A stretch of DNA of 19,840 bases, taken from NCBI GenBank assembly GCA_964345365.1, contig CAYFQR010000029.1, positions 1 to 19,840 of the forward strand, read 5' to 3'. The notes below the pieces were generated by a model, which saw only the letters and a program-made list of their open reading frames with translations, searched no databases and had not been told where the DNA came from. Below are positions 7,929 through 15,564 of this stretch, piece by piece. The number at the start of each line of letters is the position of its first letter. Within the stretch, counting starts at the first letter, position 1. A program made the position numbers and the translations under genes. The DNA is from RUG754 sp964345365. GTDB taxonomy: Bacteria > Bacillota > Clostridia > Peptostreptococcales > Anaerovoracaceae.

Positions 7929-8402
7929 TTATGCAGGTATTCTCAGCCAGATAAGCACGGAAACTAAAAGTGAGAATATGGCAAAAGTTTCAACCATTGC
8001 CGTGTATATGATGCCCTTTACCATCTGGTCAGGTCTTTTAGCCGTAAGCTGAAGTGCCGACGCTGCCGCCTGTCCCTGAGCAATTCCCGAAACTATTCCC
8101 ACTACTCCTACAGGTATGCCTGCTGCCAAATAATACATGCCCGTCATCGTGCTTATGTCAAGCGGAGCCCCGGATAAAAAGCCCGTCTTAACCATGATGA
8201 GAAAGGAAATAATAAGTCCGTATATCCCCTGAGTGCCCGGAAGAGCCTGAAGTATGAGTGTCCTGCCGAATTTTTTAGGGTCTGCCGCAACTACTCCTGA
8301 AGCCGCCTGTCCAGCGATACCTACTCCGACTGCCGAGCCGCAGCCCGCCGATGCGGCGATTGCCGCTCCCAGCAATGCCAATCCTATACCGTCCATAAAC
8401 AT
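7929..8402 (-). CDS. ntpK: V-type ATPase subunit K (proteolipid ring), Na+-type signature
   Basis: This membrane subunit makes the rotating ion-carrying ring. At 157 aa with four hydrophobic helices it is the duplicated 16-kDa form seen in Enterococcus hirae. The Na+ ligands of E. hirae NtpK (L61, T64, Q65, Q110, E139) all have counterparts: L54, T57 and Q58 in LPGTQGIYG, Q109 in SGIAQGQ, and E138 in MVETFAIF. Only the last hairpin keeps the carboxylate, as in E. hirae. AGGAGG lies nine bases before the ATG at 8402. Sodium specificity is an inference from residue identity, not proven. Confidence 0.95.
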   Translation of the reverse strand: MFMDGIGLALLGAAIAASAGCGSAVGVGIAGQAASGVVAADPKKFGRTLILQALPGTQGIYGLIISFLIMVKTGFLSGAPLDISTMTGMYYLAAGIPVGVVGIVSGIAQGQAAASALQLTAKRPDQMVKGIIYTAMVETFAIFSLLVSVLIWLRIPA

Positions 8403-8415
8403 TTTTTTATTCCTC

Positions 8416-10395
8416 CTATGATATTTGATTTTCTATTCTTATATATTTAGTATTTCTTTTTAGCGGCATAAACGCCTCTCCGCCGTCCTCATAGAACTTA
8501 CCGAAGAACTCCACATATTGAAGCCTCGATGAGTGAATGAAGGCGCCGAGTACATTTATGGCAAAGTTGAGCGTATGTCCGAAGGCAAAGACAATGAGTA
8601 ATATCACCGTTCCGACAAATCCCGCGCCGTAAAGCGAACCCATGGTATTGACAACCTGTGAGATTACTCCCGTCGCAAGCCCGAGCGCAAGGATTCTGGC
8701 GTATGACAATATGTCCGACATATAGGAAGTTATGCTATATACATTCGAGAAGCCGCCTACCAACTTGCCGAACCCCTTTCTGTTTCGGCCTCCTGTCAGG
8801 AAAAGCCCCAAAAGTCCGGCAAGGAAGATGTTTTTGGCAGGTTCTGCAATGGGATTGCCTATGTATCCACCGCCGAGCCAAATGATTGCGGCTGTCAACG
8901 TCACATACCATAGCCCCACATCGAATACTGCATCCGCTATCTCTCCTCGCCTTATCTTATTGTATGCGTCGATTCCCATTCCGACAAAGATATGAAGTAC
9001 TCCGAGTCCCAGTGAGAAAACCAGAAGTTTCAGAGGGTCATCCAAAGGGTCGAACCAGAGAGGTTTAATATCAAATTCTTTACCTAAGGCTATCCTCGCA
9101 AATACTTCGAAGAAGTCGCCGAACCATCCGCCGTACATGACTCCCCAGAAAGCTGTCGATATGCCGCAGTACATGAAGCCGGTAACCATTTTTTTGACAT
9201 TTCCTTCGAGGTCGAACTTCTTAAGAGCCGTCAAGCAGGCCGCTGCCATAAGAATTCCATATCCTGCATCGCTGAACATCATGCCGAAAAAGCATATATA
9301 GAAAAGAGCATATATGGATGTCGGGTCAAAACTCCCGTATGCCGGGAGTGAATACATCTCGGTAATGGTCTCTATCGGCGTAAAGAACCTGTTATTCTTA
9401 AGCTGAACCGGAACATCCTCACCCTCTTCAGTGTCTCTTACCTCATAATAGCATTCTTTTCCTTCAATCAGTTTGTCGAGTTCCTTAACCCTTCTTTCAG
9501 GAATCCATCCCTCAAGATAAAATGTCCGCTTGGTTCTGAGAAGCTTTGATTTAGCCATACTCTTGTCGGCTTCTATAGTCAATATATCCGAGTAGTTTTC
9601 GATTTCTTCCTTCAAAGAAGCGATACTCTTTATCTCTGTTTCAATGTTCTGTAATTCTTCATTGAGTTTCTCAATCTTTATTTTGTTTTTTTCAAGGTTT
9701 TCCGCGGCAGTACCTTTGAAACTGCTGAAATCGAGCTCCTGCATCCCGAATGTATCAAGTATTTCGGATACATCTTTTGAAACGGACTTTGATACGATGA
9801 GCGTAATATATCTCATATCATTATCGCAGTTCGTCTCCTCTATGCCGTATAGCTCGGTTATATCTGAAAGAGCAGCTTTCAGCTCATTTAAGTCTGAATT
9901 TATCGGTATTACGAAACGCATTATATCCGTCGTATTCGTACCTGTTATTTCAAGCGGAACATCATGGTTCTCCCAAGGTGAGAGCATTATCGTGTCAAGG
10001 TTGACTTTATTAATCCCTTCTACTGTCCGTTTAATGCTCTCACGGAGGTCTATCAGTCTTTCGACTTCGTTTTCGATTTTGGCTTCTTTGGTTTCTATGC
10101 GAAGCCTTCTCTCGTCGGGAATCGCTCTTCTTGTCTTTATGAGCAATTTTTTAAGACCTCCGTATTGTTCTATAACCTCAAGAGCTCTGCCTGCTCTCGC
10201 TATTTTCGCCTCATAGTATTGTACATCCTCCAAGCCTCCGCCTTTTTTCATATTAAGGGGGCTGAAGTCCTCGGAAAGCCTGCTGCTCTCATCGGTAAGC
10301 TGCACAACTTCCAAGTCAATTAGTCCTGAAATAAATTCATCCTTAAATGTGTCTATTCCGATAGCCGCAATTTTTTGCATCCTAACTATTGACAC
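8416..10395 (-). CDS. ntpI: V-type ATPase subunit I (membrane stator, subunit a homologue)
   Basis: Subunit I forms the static half-channels beside the K ring. The product is 659 aa: a cytosolic N-terminal arm (about 1-340) with coiled coils that binds the peripheral stalks, then about seven membrane helices starting near FYICFFGMMFSDAGYG. The essential arginine of the ion path is in SYARILALGLATG (about R567). The GTG at 10395 is chosen because MSIVRMQKI matches the usual family start (MAIVKMKK-like); it overlaps the previous gene by 14 bases, and AAAGGA lies about 12 bases upstream. An in-frame ATG at 10380 is the alternative. Confidence 0.95.
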   Translation of the reverse strand: MSIVRMQKIAAIGIDTFKDEFISGLIDLEVVQLTDESSRLSEDFSPLNMKKGGGLEDVQYYEAKIARAGRALEVIEQYGGLKKLLIKTRRAIPDERRLRIETKEAKIENEVERLIDLRESIKRTVEGINKVNLDTIMLSPWENHDVPLEITGTNTTDIMRFVIPINSDLNELKAALSDITELYGIEETNCDNDMRYITLIVSKSVSKDVSEILDTFGMQELDFSSFKGTAAENLEKNKIKIEKLNEELQNIETEIKSIASLKEEIENYSDILTIEADKSMAKSKLLRTKRTFYLEGWIPERRVKELDKLIEGKECYYEVRDTEEGEDVPVQLKNNRFFTPIETITEMYSLPAYGSFDPTSIYALFYICFFGMMFSDAGYGILMAAACLTALKKFDLEGNVKKMVTGFMYCGISTAFWGVMYGGWFGDFFEVFARIALGKEFDIKPLWFDPLDDPLKLLVFSLGLGVLHIFVGMGIDAYNKIRRGEIADAVFDVGLWYVTLTAAIIWLGGGYIGNPIAEPAKNIFLAGLLGLFLTGGRNRKGFGKLVGGFSNVYSITSYMSDILSYARILALGLATGVISQVVNTMGSLYGAGFVGTVILLIVFAFGHTLNFAINVLGAFIHSSRLQYVEFFGKFYEDGGEAFMPLKRNTKYIRIENQIS

Positions 10396-10708
10396 TTAGT
10401 TTCACTATCCTTTCTACTATATATTCGACAGCCTTTTCCTTGTTATTTTCGGCAATCTCCACAATTCTGCCAAGGCCGGCTTCCGACTCTTTCAAGGCTT
10501 TTTCGTAATTCTCGCCTGCAATTCTTTCTCCTTCATTGACAAGCTCCTCATATGCCTCTTTTGCCCTGATTTCGCCTTCGGCCAGAATCCTTTGTGCTTC
10601 GGTCTCGGCTTCTTCGAGCATCTTCTTGGCTTCGAGATTGGCATCTTTTTTAAGCTGCTCTGTTCTCTCCTCCGTGTCCCTTATTTGGGCAAGTCCGTCT
10701 CTTATCAC
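10382..10708 (-). CDS. ntpF: V-type ATPase subunit H/G (peripheral stalk coiled coil)
   Basis: This is the first gene of the operon. The 108-aa product is almost entirely one charged coiled coil rich in Glu, Lys and Ala (for example KKMLEEAETEAQRILAEGE), as expected for the stalk partner of subunit E (NtpF in E. hirae, AhaH in archaea). The family is poorly conserved, so the call rests on length, composition and position just before subunit I. The start is a GTG at 10708 with a near-perfect AAAAGGAGG seven bases upstream; the ATG that overlaps it (10710) is followed at once by a stop codon. Confidence 0.85.
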   Translation of the reverse strand: MIRDGLAQIRDTEERTEQLKKDANLEAKKMLEEAETEAQRILAEGEIRAKEAYEELVNEGERIAGENYEKALKESEAGLGRIVEIAENNKEKAVEYIVERIVKLSVNS

Positions 10709-10783
10709 ATTTAGGCCTCCTTTTCTTTTAAGTTTTTCGGTCTATCAAAAAACTAACATTCTACCCCATTATATATATTCTAT

Positions 10784-10812
10784 ATTATATCACATAATGT
10801 GTGTTTTTAACG
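10784..10812 (-). promoter_or_regulatory. Candidate promoter of the V-ATPase operon
   Basis: On the minus strand a perfect TATAAT (10784-10789) has a weak -35 CGTTAA 17 bases upstream (10807-10812), or GTTAAA with a 16-base spacer. The spacer contains a perfect palindrome CACATTATGTG, and TCACATAA about 25 bases further up repeats the half-site TTATGTGA in inverted form. This is the only good -10 site between the whiA terminator and the first ATPase gene; a second TATAAT lies a few bases downstream. Confidence 0.5.
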
Positions 10813-10854
10813 AAAAATTTATGTGAAAAATCAATGTATTATGAATACTTTTTG

Positions 10855-10899
10855 AAAAAAGCATGAAAACAGGTATTTTTATTCAAAACACCTGTTTCC
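10855..10899 (-). terminator. Terminator after whiA
   Basis: A 15-bp stem (10865-10879 with 10885-10899, two G-U pairs in the minus-strand RNA) with a 5-nt loop lies 24 bases after the whiA stop codon. On the minus strand it is followed shortly by TTTTTT (10855-10860). It separates whiA from the V-ATPase promoter. Confidence 0.7.
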
Positions 10900-10922
10900 A
10901 TATGCCGTTTATATGCTTATAT

Positions 10923-11873
10923 CTAAAGTCTGTCCGCAATTTCTTCAATTCTTCTCAGCCTGTTATTTATACCCGATTTTTTTAGCGGAGGGTCGAGCAT
11001 TTCACCTAATGCGCTTATCGAGACTTCAGGATGCTCAAGTCTGAGAACCGCAACTTCAAGGAGTTTATCGGGAAGACTCTTAAGTCCGCTTATTTCCGCA
11101 ATTTTTCTTATGGCTTCAACCTGCCTCAAGGATGCGTCTACAATCCTGTCCGTATTCGCGGCATCACAGTTTACCGCTCTGTGAACGGAGCTTCTGATTT
11201 CTTTTTTTATCCTTATTTCTTCAAACTCCCTGACCTTATTCGATGCTCCCATAAGGGCGAGCATGTCGGAAATATATTCAGCTTTTTTAATGTAGACTAT
11301 GTGTTTTTTGCCTCTTCTGAATGTCTTTGCTTCCATATCGGCAAAAGAGTTTATGAGTTTCTTTAAGTCAGCCGCCATGATTTCGGAGTTCATCACAAAC
11401 TCAAGATGATAAGATTTGTTCGGGTCGGACATCGTTCCCACGCCGCAAAATGCACCTCTGAGATATGCTTTTCTATCACACTTGGATTTAATCAGCCCGT
11501 CGTATATGCCGTCCGAGAGATAGTTATATCCCTCTCTGACCATAAGTATCCCGCATTCTCTTAAGATTTGCTCCGACTTGTTTTCGGAATCTATGGTCAG
11601 TGAGTAGGAGTATTTTTTTTTCTTTCTGTTTCTGCCTACAGCTCCGCCTTCCTGTATCTCAAGTCCGGTTTCTATAGAAAAATATTCCTGAATCAGCCTT
11701 TTATAGTGGCGGGCTACCGCGGCGTTATCGGTATTGAGAGTTATCTTGTATTTCCCCATTATGTTTATGGAGCCTGTCGTCCTTATATATGCAGCGATCT
11801 CGGCGAGCATGCAGCATTTTTTCTCGGGTATAATTCTCGATAATTCATTTTTTGTTTCAGATGCAAATGACAT
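10923..11873 (-). CDS. whiA: Sporulation/division regulator WhiA
   Basis: WhiA is a conserved Gram-positive DNA-binding protein tied to division and envelope growth. The 316-aa product has the typical start MSFASETKNELSR, two LAGLIDADG-like homing-endonuclease-fold modules without nuclease function (about 20-210, with YLRGAFCGVGTMSDP), and a C-terminal helix-turn-helix (about 250-316) with HPEVSISALGEMLDPPLKKS and GINNRLRRI. GGAGGAAGCC precedes the ATG. It normally follows rapZ and yvcK; here kce lies upstream instead. It has a possible promoter of its own and a terminator behind it, so it can be expressed alone. Confidence 0.96.
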   Translation of the reverse strand: MSFASETKNELSRIIPEKKCCMLAEIAAYIRTTGSINIMGKYKITLNTDNAAVARHYKRLIQEYFSIETGLEIQEGGAVGRNRKKKKYSYSLTIDSENKSEQILRECGILMVREGYNYLSDGIYDGLIKSKCDRKAYLRGAFCGVGTMSDPNKSYHLEFVMNSEIMAADLKKLINSFADMEAKTFRRGKKHIVYIKKAEYISDMLALMGASNKVREFEEIRIKKEIRSSVHRAVNCDAANTDRIVDASLRQVEAIRKIAEISGLKSLPDKLLEVAVLRLEHPEVSISALGEMLDPPLKKSGINNRLRRIEEIADRL

Positions 11874-11900
11874 GGCTTCCTCCGATTTCCATACATGATA

Positions 11901-11929
11901 ATTATACTAAAAAAAGAGATGGCCGTAAA
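11901..11929 (-). promoter_or_regulatory. Candidate whiA promoter inside the kce terminator
   Basis: The minus strand has TATAAT at 11901-11906 and TTTACG (4 of 6 to consensus) 17 bases upstream at 11924-11929. The -35 lies in the loop and the spacer in the 3' arm and U-tract of the kce terminator. The -10 is 27 bases before the whiA start codon, so the leader would be short. Confidence 0.5.
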
Positions 11930-11942
11930 GACCATCCCTCTT
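11909..11942 (-). terminator. Terminator after kce
   Basis: An 11-bp minus-strand stem (AAGAGGGATGG with CCATCTCTTTT, one G-U pair) with a 9-nt loop runs into a run of seven T residues (11909-11915 on the plus strand as A). It lies 25 bases after the kce stop codon and may also end transcripts that run through from rapZ. Confidence 0.8.
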
Positions 11943-11967
11943 ATAATCTTGTTAAACTGTTTGAAGT

Positions 11968-12798
11968 TTAGAACTTTCTCGGTGGTAATGAAAGGATTTC
12001 TCTTGCCTCATCAGGTGTAGCGATTTCTCTTCCGAGAAGCTTGGCAATCTTAACAACCTTTTCTACCATTTCGCCGTTTGATTTTGCGAGTACGCCCTTT
12101 TCAATGTAAACGTTATCTTCGAAACCTACACGAACGTGTCCGCCCATAGCGATAGTTCCCGCCACGATATTCCAGCAGTTCTTACCGATGCCTGTAGCTG
12201 TCCAGGTCGAGCCTGCAGGAATCGATGTGGCCATGATTACAAGGTCTCTTATGGTAGCGGTCATCTGAACGCCGAGTACGAAGTCCCAATGAATAGGGTG
12301 CTCTAAAAGACCCTTCTTGTCCGCTTTCATTCCGATGTCGATCATACCCTTGTCGAATACTTCGCATTCAGGCTTAATTCCTCTTTCTTTGAGGATTTTG
12401 GCAAAGTTGAAAACAGTGTTGTCAGTGTTTATGAATATTTCATCTCCACCGAAGTTACAAGTACCGCAGTCCAATGTAGCCATTTCAGGTGTAGGTGTAA
12501 TCTCGGTTGACTGTAATCTCTCCAAGTCAGTCATTCCCACTGCTCCACCGGTTGAAGGCTGAATGATTACATCCGGGCATTCTTTTCTGATTGCGTCAAC
12601 CATTACCTGGAATCTGTCTTTGTCCTGTGTAGGAGTACCGTCATCCCATCTTACATGGAGGTGAATAAGCGCAGCACCGGCATCATAAGCCGACTTCGCT
12701 TCTCTGACGATTTCTTCTACAGTGTAAGGAACTGCCGGGTTGTGTTCTTTGGTAACCTCTGCTCCGCAAATGCAAGCTGTGATAATTAATTTTTCCAT
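11968..12798 (-). CDS. kce: 3-keto-5-aminohexanoate cleavage enzyme (BKACE family)
   Basis: Kce condenses 3-keto-5-aminohexanoate with acetyl-CoA to give acetoacetate and 3-aminobutyryl-CoA in lysine fermentation; the wider BKACE family uses other beta-keto acids. The 276-aa TIM-barrel product has the characterised residues at expected places: E14 in GAEVT, Zn ligands H46 and H48 in LIHLHVR, the Zn-binding Glu in GFEDN (E227), and STGG (82-85). AAAGGAG sits six bases before the ATG. None of the other lysine-fermentation genes (kamA, kamDE, kdd, kal) is in the window. It has its own promoter and terminator and occupies the slot usually held by yvcK. Family assignment is firm; substrate is less certain. 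Confidence 0.88.
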   Translation of the reverse strand: MEKLIITACICGAEVTKEHNPAVPYTVEEIVREAKSAYDAGAALIHLHVRWDDGTPTQDKDRFQVMVDAIRKECPDVIIQPSTGGAVGMTDLERLQSTEITPTPEMATLDCGTCNFGGDEIFINTDNTVFNFAKILKERGIKPECEVFDKGMIDIGMKADKKGLLEHPIHWDFVLGVQMTATIRDLVIMATSIPAGSTWTATGIGKNCWNIVAGTIAMGGHVRVGFEDNVYIEKGVLAKSNGEMVEKVVKIAKLLGREIATPDEAREILSLPPRKF

Positions 12799-12852
12799 AT
12801 TAATCTCCTTTATTACTAGTAAATGTTGATTTATTAATTCATTTGCAATTTG

Positions 12853-12881
12853 ATTATAACATTAAAGGTCTCTGTGTTCAA
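12853..12881 (-). promoter_or_regulatory. Candidate kce promoter within the end of rapZ
   Basis: TTGAAC (12876-12881) and TATAAT (12853-12858) on the minus strand are spaced by 17 bases. The -35 lies in the last codons of rapZ. Together with the terminator at 11909-11942 this makes kce a potential single-gene transcript. Confidence 0.6.
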
Positions 12882-13713
12882 GTGTAACTCTTCTGCCGTC
12901 TTCGGTAAATATTTTCTTAAGCTCGTTCGCTATTGCAACGGATCGGTGCTGACCTCCGGTACATCCAACCCCTATAGAAAGGCTGTATTTACCCTCCTTA
13001 ATGTAGTTAGGTATGAGCTTACGGATAAGCTCCGTATATCTGTTTAGAAATTCCTTAGCTATGTCGTGTTTCAATACATATTGTGAAACTTTTTTGTTGT
13101 TGCCCGTGAGTTTTTTGAGTGACGGAACATAGTAAGGGTTAGGTATGAAGCGCACATCTATGACCCAATCCGTCTCAAGAGGAATTCCTTTTTTGTAACC
13201 GAAACTCAAAATATTTATCATAAAGGAATCTCTCCTGTTGCCGTCAGCAAAGATCTTATCCATTTCGAAGTTAAATTCCGAAACTTTCATATGAGATGTA
13301 TCTAAGATATATGTAGCCTCAGCTCTAAGGTTGGCAAGCTGTGACCTTTCTTCGATTATAATTTCATGTGTAATCGGTGCATTGGACAGGGGATGAAATC
13401 TTCTGGTTTCGTTATATCTCCTTATGAGAGCCTCGTCGGATGCTTCGACAAAGAGCATCTTAAACTCAAGATTCGGGTCATGTTTAAGTGCATCCACCAC
13501 CACCTTAACGTCGTTAAGGAAACCGCCCCCTCTGATATCGACAACGAAAGCTGCTTTTTTTATCTGCTTCGGGCCTGTGAGGGTAAGCTCTATAAAGTTT
13601 TTTATAAGAACCGGCGGGATATTATCAATGCAGTAATAACCCTTATCCTCAAACCATTCTATAGCTTTTGTCTTGCCTCCGCCCGACATGCCGGTAACCA
13701 TTACTACTTCCAT
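12862..13713 (-). CDS. rapZ: RNase adapter / nucleotide-binding protein RapZ (YvcJ)
   Basis: The family is a P-loop protein linked in enteric bacteria to control of glucosamine-6-phosphate synthesis via small RNA decay; in Gram-positives (YvcJ) its role is less defined. The 283-aa product has Walker A GMSGGGKT (8-15), a Walker B-like VVDIRGG, DTSHM in the middle, and the C-terminal signature GCTGGQHRSV (250-259) that binds the metabolite in the E. coli protein. AGAGGT lies before the ATG. It stands downstream of the PHP gene after a 117-bp gap that contains no convincing gene. Confidence 0.95.
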   Translation of the reverse strand: MEVVMVTGMSGGGKTKAIEWFEDKGYYCIDNIPPVLIKNFIELTLTGPKQIKKAAFVVDIRGGGFLNDVKVVVDALKHDPNLEFKMLFVEASDEALIRRYNETRRFHPLSNAPITHEIIIEERSQLANLRAEATYILDTSHMKVSEFNFEMDKIFADGNRRDSFMINILSFGYKKGIPLETDWVIDVRFIPNPYYVPSLKKLTGNNKKVSQYVLKHDIAKEFLNRYTELIRKLIPNYIKEGKYSLSIGVGCTGGQHRSVAIANELKKIFTEDGRRVTLEHRDL

Positions 13714-13830
13714 TTTTTACCTCTTTTTCTAATGTCACGTCTTCTGTTGCTGCTGTCCGTTTATACTGTTGTTCTTGCTGCTATGGTTGCCTGCTGCAAT
13801 TTTAATTCAATCCGTTTTAATGAGGTTTCA

Positions 13831-14574
13831 TTATCTCTCACTGATATTAACTATCCGTTCAGGTTCGAGCCCCGCCTCAAGCGCTCTTCCAAGCTGCGGT
13901 TCAAATACACCTACATATTCGGGGCTGTGAGCATCGGAACTTATCACAAATTTAACGTCAAACTTGGATGCTGTCCTTATCGACTCCGTGCTCAGATGAG
14001 GGTGTTTCCCGTTTATCTCCATGAGCGTGCCGGTTTTCTCACATGCTTCGGCTATCTTTTTTATGTCAAACGGCCCCTTATCGCCCGGATGAGTCAGGAT
14101 GTCTATATGATTCCCCGCTTCCTCATTATAATATAATGCATTTAGAATCATATCGGTGTTCTTTACAATCAAAGATTTAGTCTTAAGCCCGATCCTGTTG
14201 AAAATCATTCCCGAATTGAGAACCGCATAATGATAGCCTGCAAGCAAAATATCCAATTTAGCGCAATCGTCCGGACATACGTCCAAATACGGCATATTTC
14301 TTATCGTATTTGCCTCCACTCCCAGTAATACCTCGACATCGGGATATTTTTTTACGGCTTCACTTATATCTTTTCTCATATCGGGAAGTTTCTTGAGATT
14401 TACGCCGTAACTGAAATTACCGGGCCCGTGTTCCGTAATTGCGATTGATTTAAGACCTTTTTCATGAGCCGCCTTGACGTTGTCAAGTATCGTTCCCTTA
14501 CCGTGTGAATACACCGTGTGTGTATGGTGGTCGAAAATCATCTTATATTTTTCAACAAGTTTTTTTATTTCCAT
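13831..14574 (-). CDS. PHP-domain metal-dependent phosphohydrolase (YcdX-like)
   Basis: The 247-aa product is a PHP-fold hydrolase that should use a trinuclear metal centre to remove phosphate from an unknown substrate. The full ligand set of the YcdX group is visible: H17 and H19 in DHHTHT, H24, H49 in TEHG, E87 in GVEAN, H115 in GYHY, H162 in THPGD, and D214 and H216 in SSDAH. The gene is commonly found between murB and rapZ in Clostridia, so a link with envelope or sugar metabolism is likely but unproven. The ribosome site before the ATG is weak (GGAT). The gene is 78 bases from murB. Confidence 0.88.
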   Translation of the reverse strand: MEIKKLVEKYKMIFDHHTHTVYSHGKGTILDNVKAAHEKGLKSIAITEHGPGNFSYGVNLKKLPDMRKDISEAVKKYPDVEVLLGVEANTIRNMPYLDVCPDDCAKLDILLAGYHYAVLNSGMIFNRIGLKTKSLIVKNTDMILNALYYNEEAGNHIDILTHPGDKGPFDIKKIAEACEKTGTLMEINGKHPHLSTESIRTASKFDVKFVISSDAHSPEYVGVFEPQLGRALEAGLEPERIVNISER

Positions 14575-14652
14575 ATTTAGTATCCATCATGCTCGTCGCA
14601 CTAATCGATGCTCTGAAAAGAATCGTTCACTTCTTTCGTACAGCTCTTGCTT

Positions 14653-15564
14653 CTATATTATCCTTATTTCAGGCTCGAGCTTGACGCCGAACTTGTCATA
14701 TACGGTATTTTGAACCAGAGTAATCAGCTTAAGTATATCGGTTGCAGTGGCGTTGCCCTTATTTATGATGAAGCCGGCGTGAAGTGTCGACACCTCGGCA
14801 CCTCCGACCGAAAGCCCTTTGAGGCCCGCATCCTGAATCAATTTCCCGGCAAAATGCCCTTCAGGTCTCTTAAAGGTCGACCCTGCCGAAGGATAGGTGA
14901 GAGGCTGTTTTTCACATCTGCTCTTTGTGCATTTGTCGTATTTTGATTTTATTTCTTCTCTATCACCTTTTTTTAGGTTAATAACAACCGAGGTCACAAT
15001 ATAACCGTTCTCCATGAGAGCACTGTGTCTGTAATCAAATACCATTTCTTCATTCTCAAAATCTTTTTCTTCACTGCCGTCGGGTGAAACCGCATGAACG
15101 GACTTGATGAAATTCTTTGTTTCACAGTCATAGGCACCGGCATTCATAAACACGGCTCCCCCAACGGAACCCGGTATGCCGGAAACGCCCTCCATCCCCT
15201 CCGCATCATAGCTGAAGCTGAGTTTCGCAAGGCTTGACAACAGCATAGCCGCGCCGGCGGATATTTCTACAGTGTTGTCTTCGAGCGCGGTAACCGTGGC
15301 CCTGCCGAAAGCTTCTTCGTCAAGTTTAATCACTACGCCCTCATAAACTCCGTCCCTGAACAGCGTATTCGTGCCGTTTCCCAGAATCAGATGAGGCATA
15401 TTTTTTGCACTCAGGAACTTCAATGTTTCCTTAAGTTCGTCAACTGTTTTCGGGGACACCATATACCTCGCGCTGCCGCCCGCCTTAAACGAGCAGAACT
15501 TCGACATATCTGCATTTTCTTCTATTAAAATGTCGGGATATCTATTTTTTAATTCTTTCAGCAT
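14653..15564 (-). CDS. murB: UDP-N-acetylenolpyruvoylglucosamine reductase MurB
   Basis: MurB reduces UDP-GlcNAc-enolpyruvate to UDP-MurNAc with NADPH and FAD in the cytosol, the second committed step of peptidoglycan precursor synthesis. The 303-aa product has the FAD-binding segments GNGTNTLFRDG (about 62-72) and GIPGSVGGAVFMNAGAY (about 128-144), YRHSALM, the proton-donor Ser in SAGSTFKRPEGHFAGKLI, and the terminal catalytic Glu in LEPEIRII. The shorter loop pattern puts it in the type II group. Its start overlaps the permease gene by 23 bases, so it belongs to that transcript. Confidence 0.96.
   Translation of the reverse strand: MLKELKNRYPDILIEENADMSKFCSFKAGGSARYMVSPKTVDELKETLKFLSAKNMPHLILGNGTNTLFRDGVYEGVVIKLDEEAFGRATVTALEDNTVEISAGAAMLLSSLAKLSFSYDAEGMEGVSGIPGSVGGAVFMNAGAYDCETKNFIKSVHAVSPDGSEEKDFENEEMVFDYRHSALMENGYIVTSVVINLKKGDREEIKSKYDKCTKSRCEKQPLTYPSAGSTFKRPEGHFAGKLIQDAGLKGLSVGGAEVSTLHAGFIINKGNATATDILKLITLVQNTVYDKFGVKLEPEIRII

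Noticed and set aside
13714..13830. Stretch between the PHP gene and rapZ with CAGCA-rich words and an open frame of about 25 codons that could be a shifted tail of the PHP protein
   Set aside because: The PHP product already has a complete ligand set and a normal end, the open frame is short, and no ribosome site or family match supports a gene or a frameshift.
13366..14136. Plus-strand 256-codon frame across rapZ and the PHP gene
   Set aside because: It is antisense to two well-supported genes and the gap between them; it has no recognisable domain or start signal.
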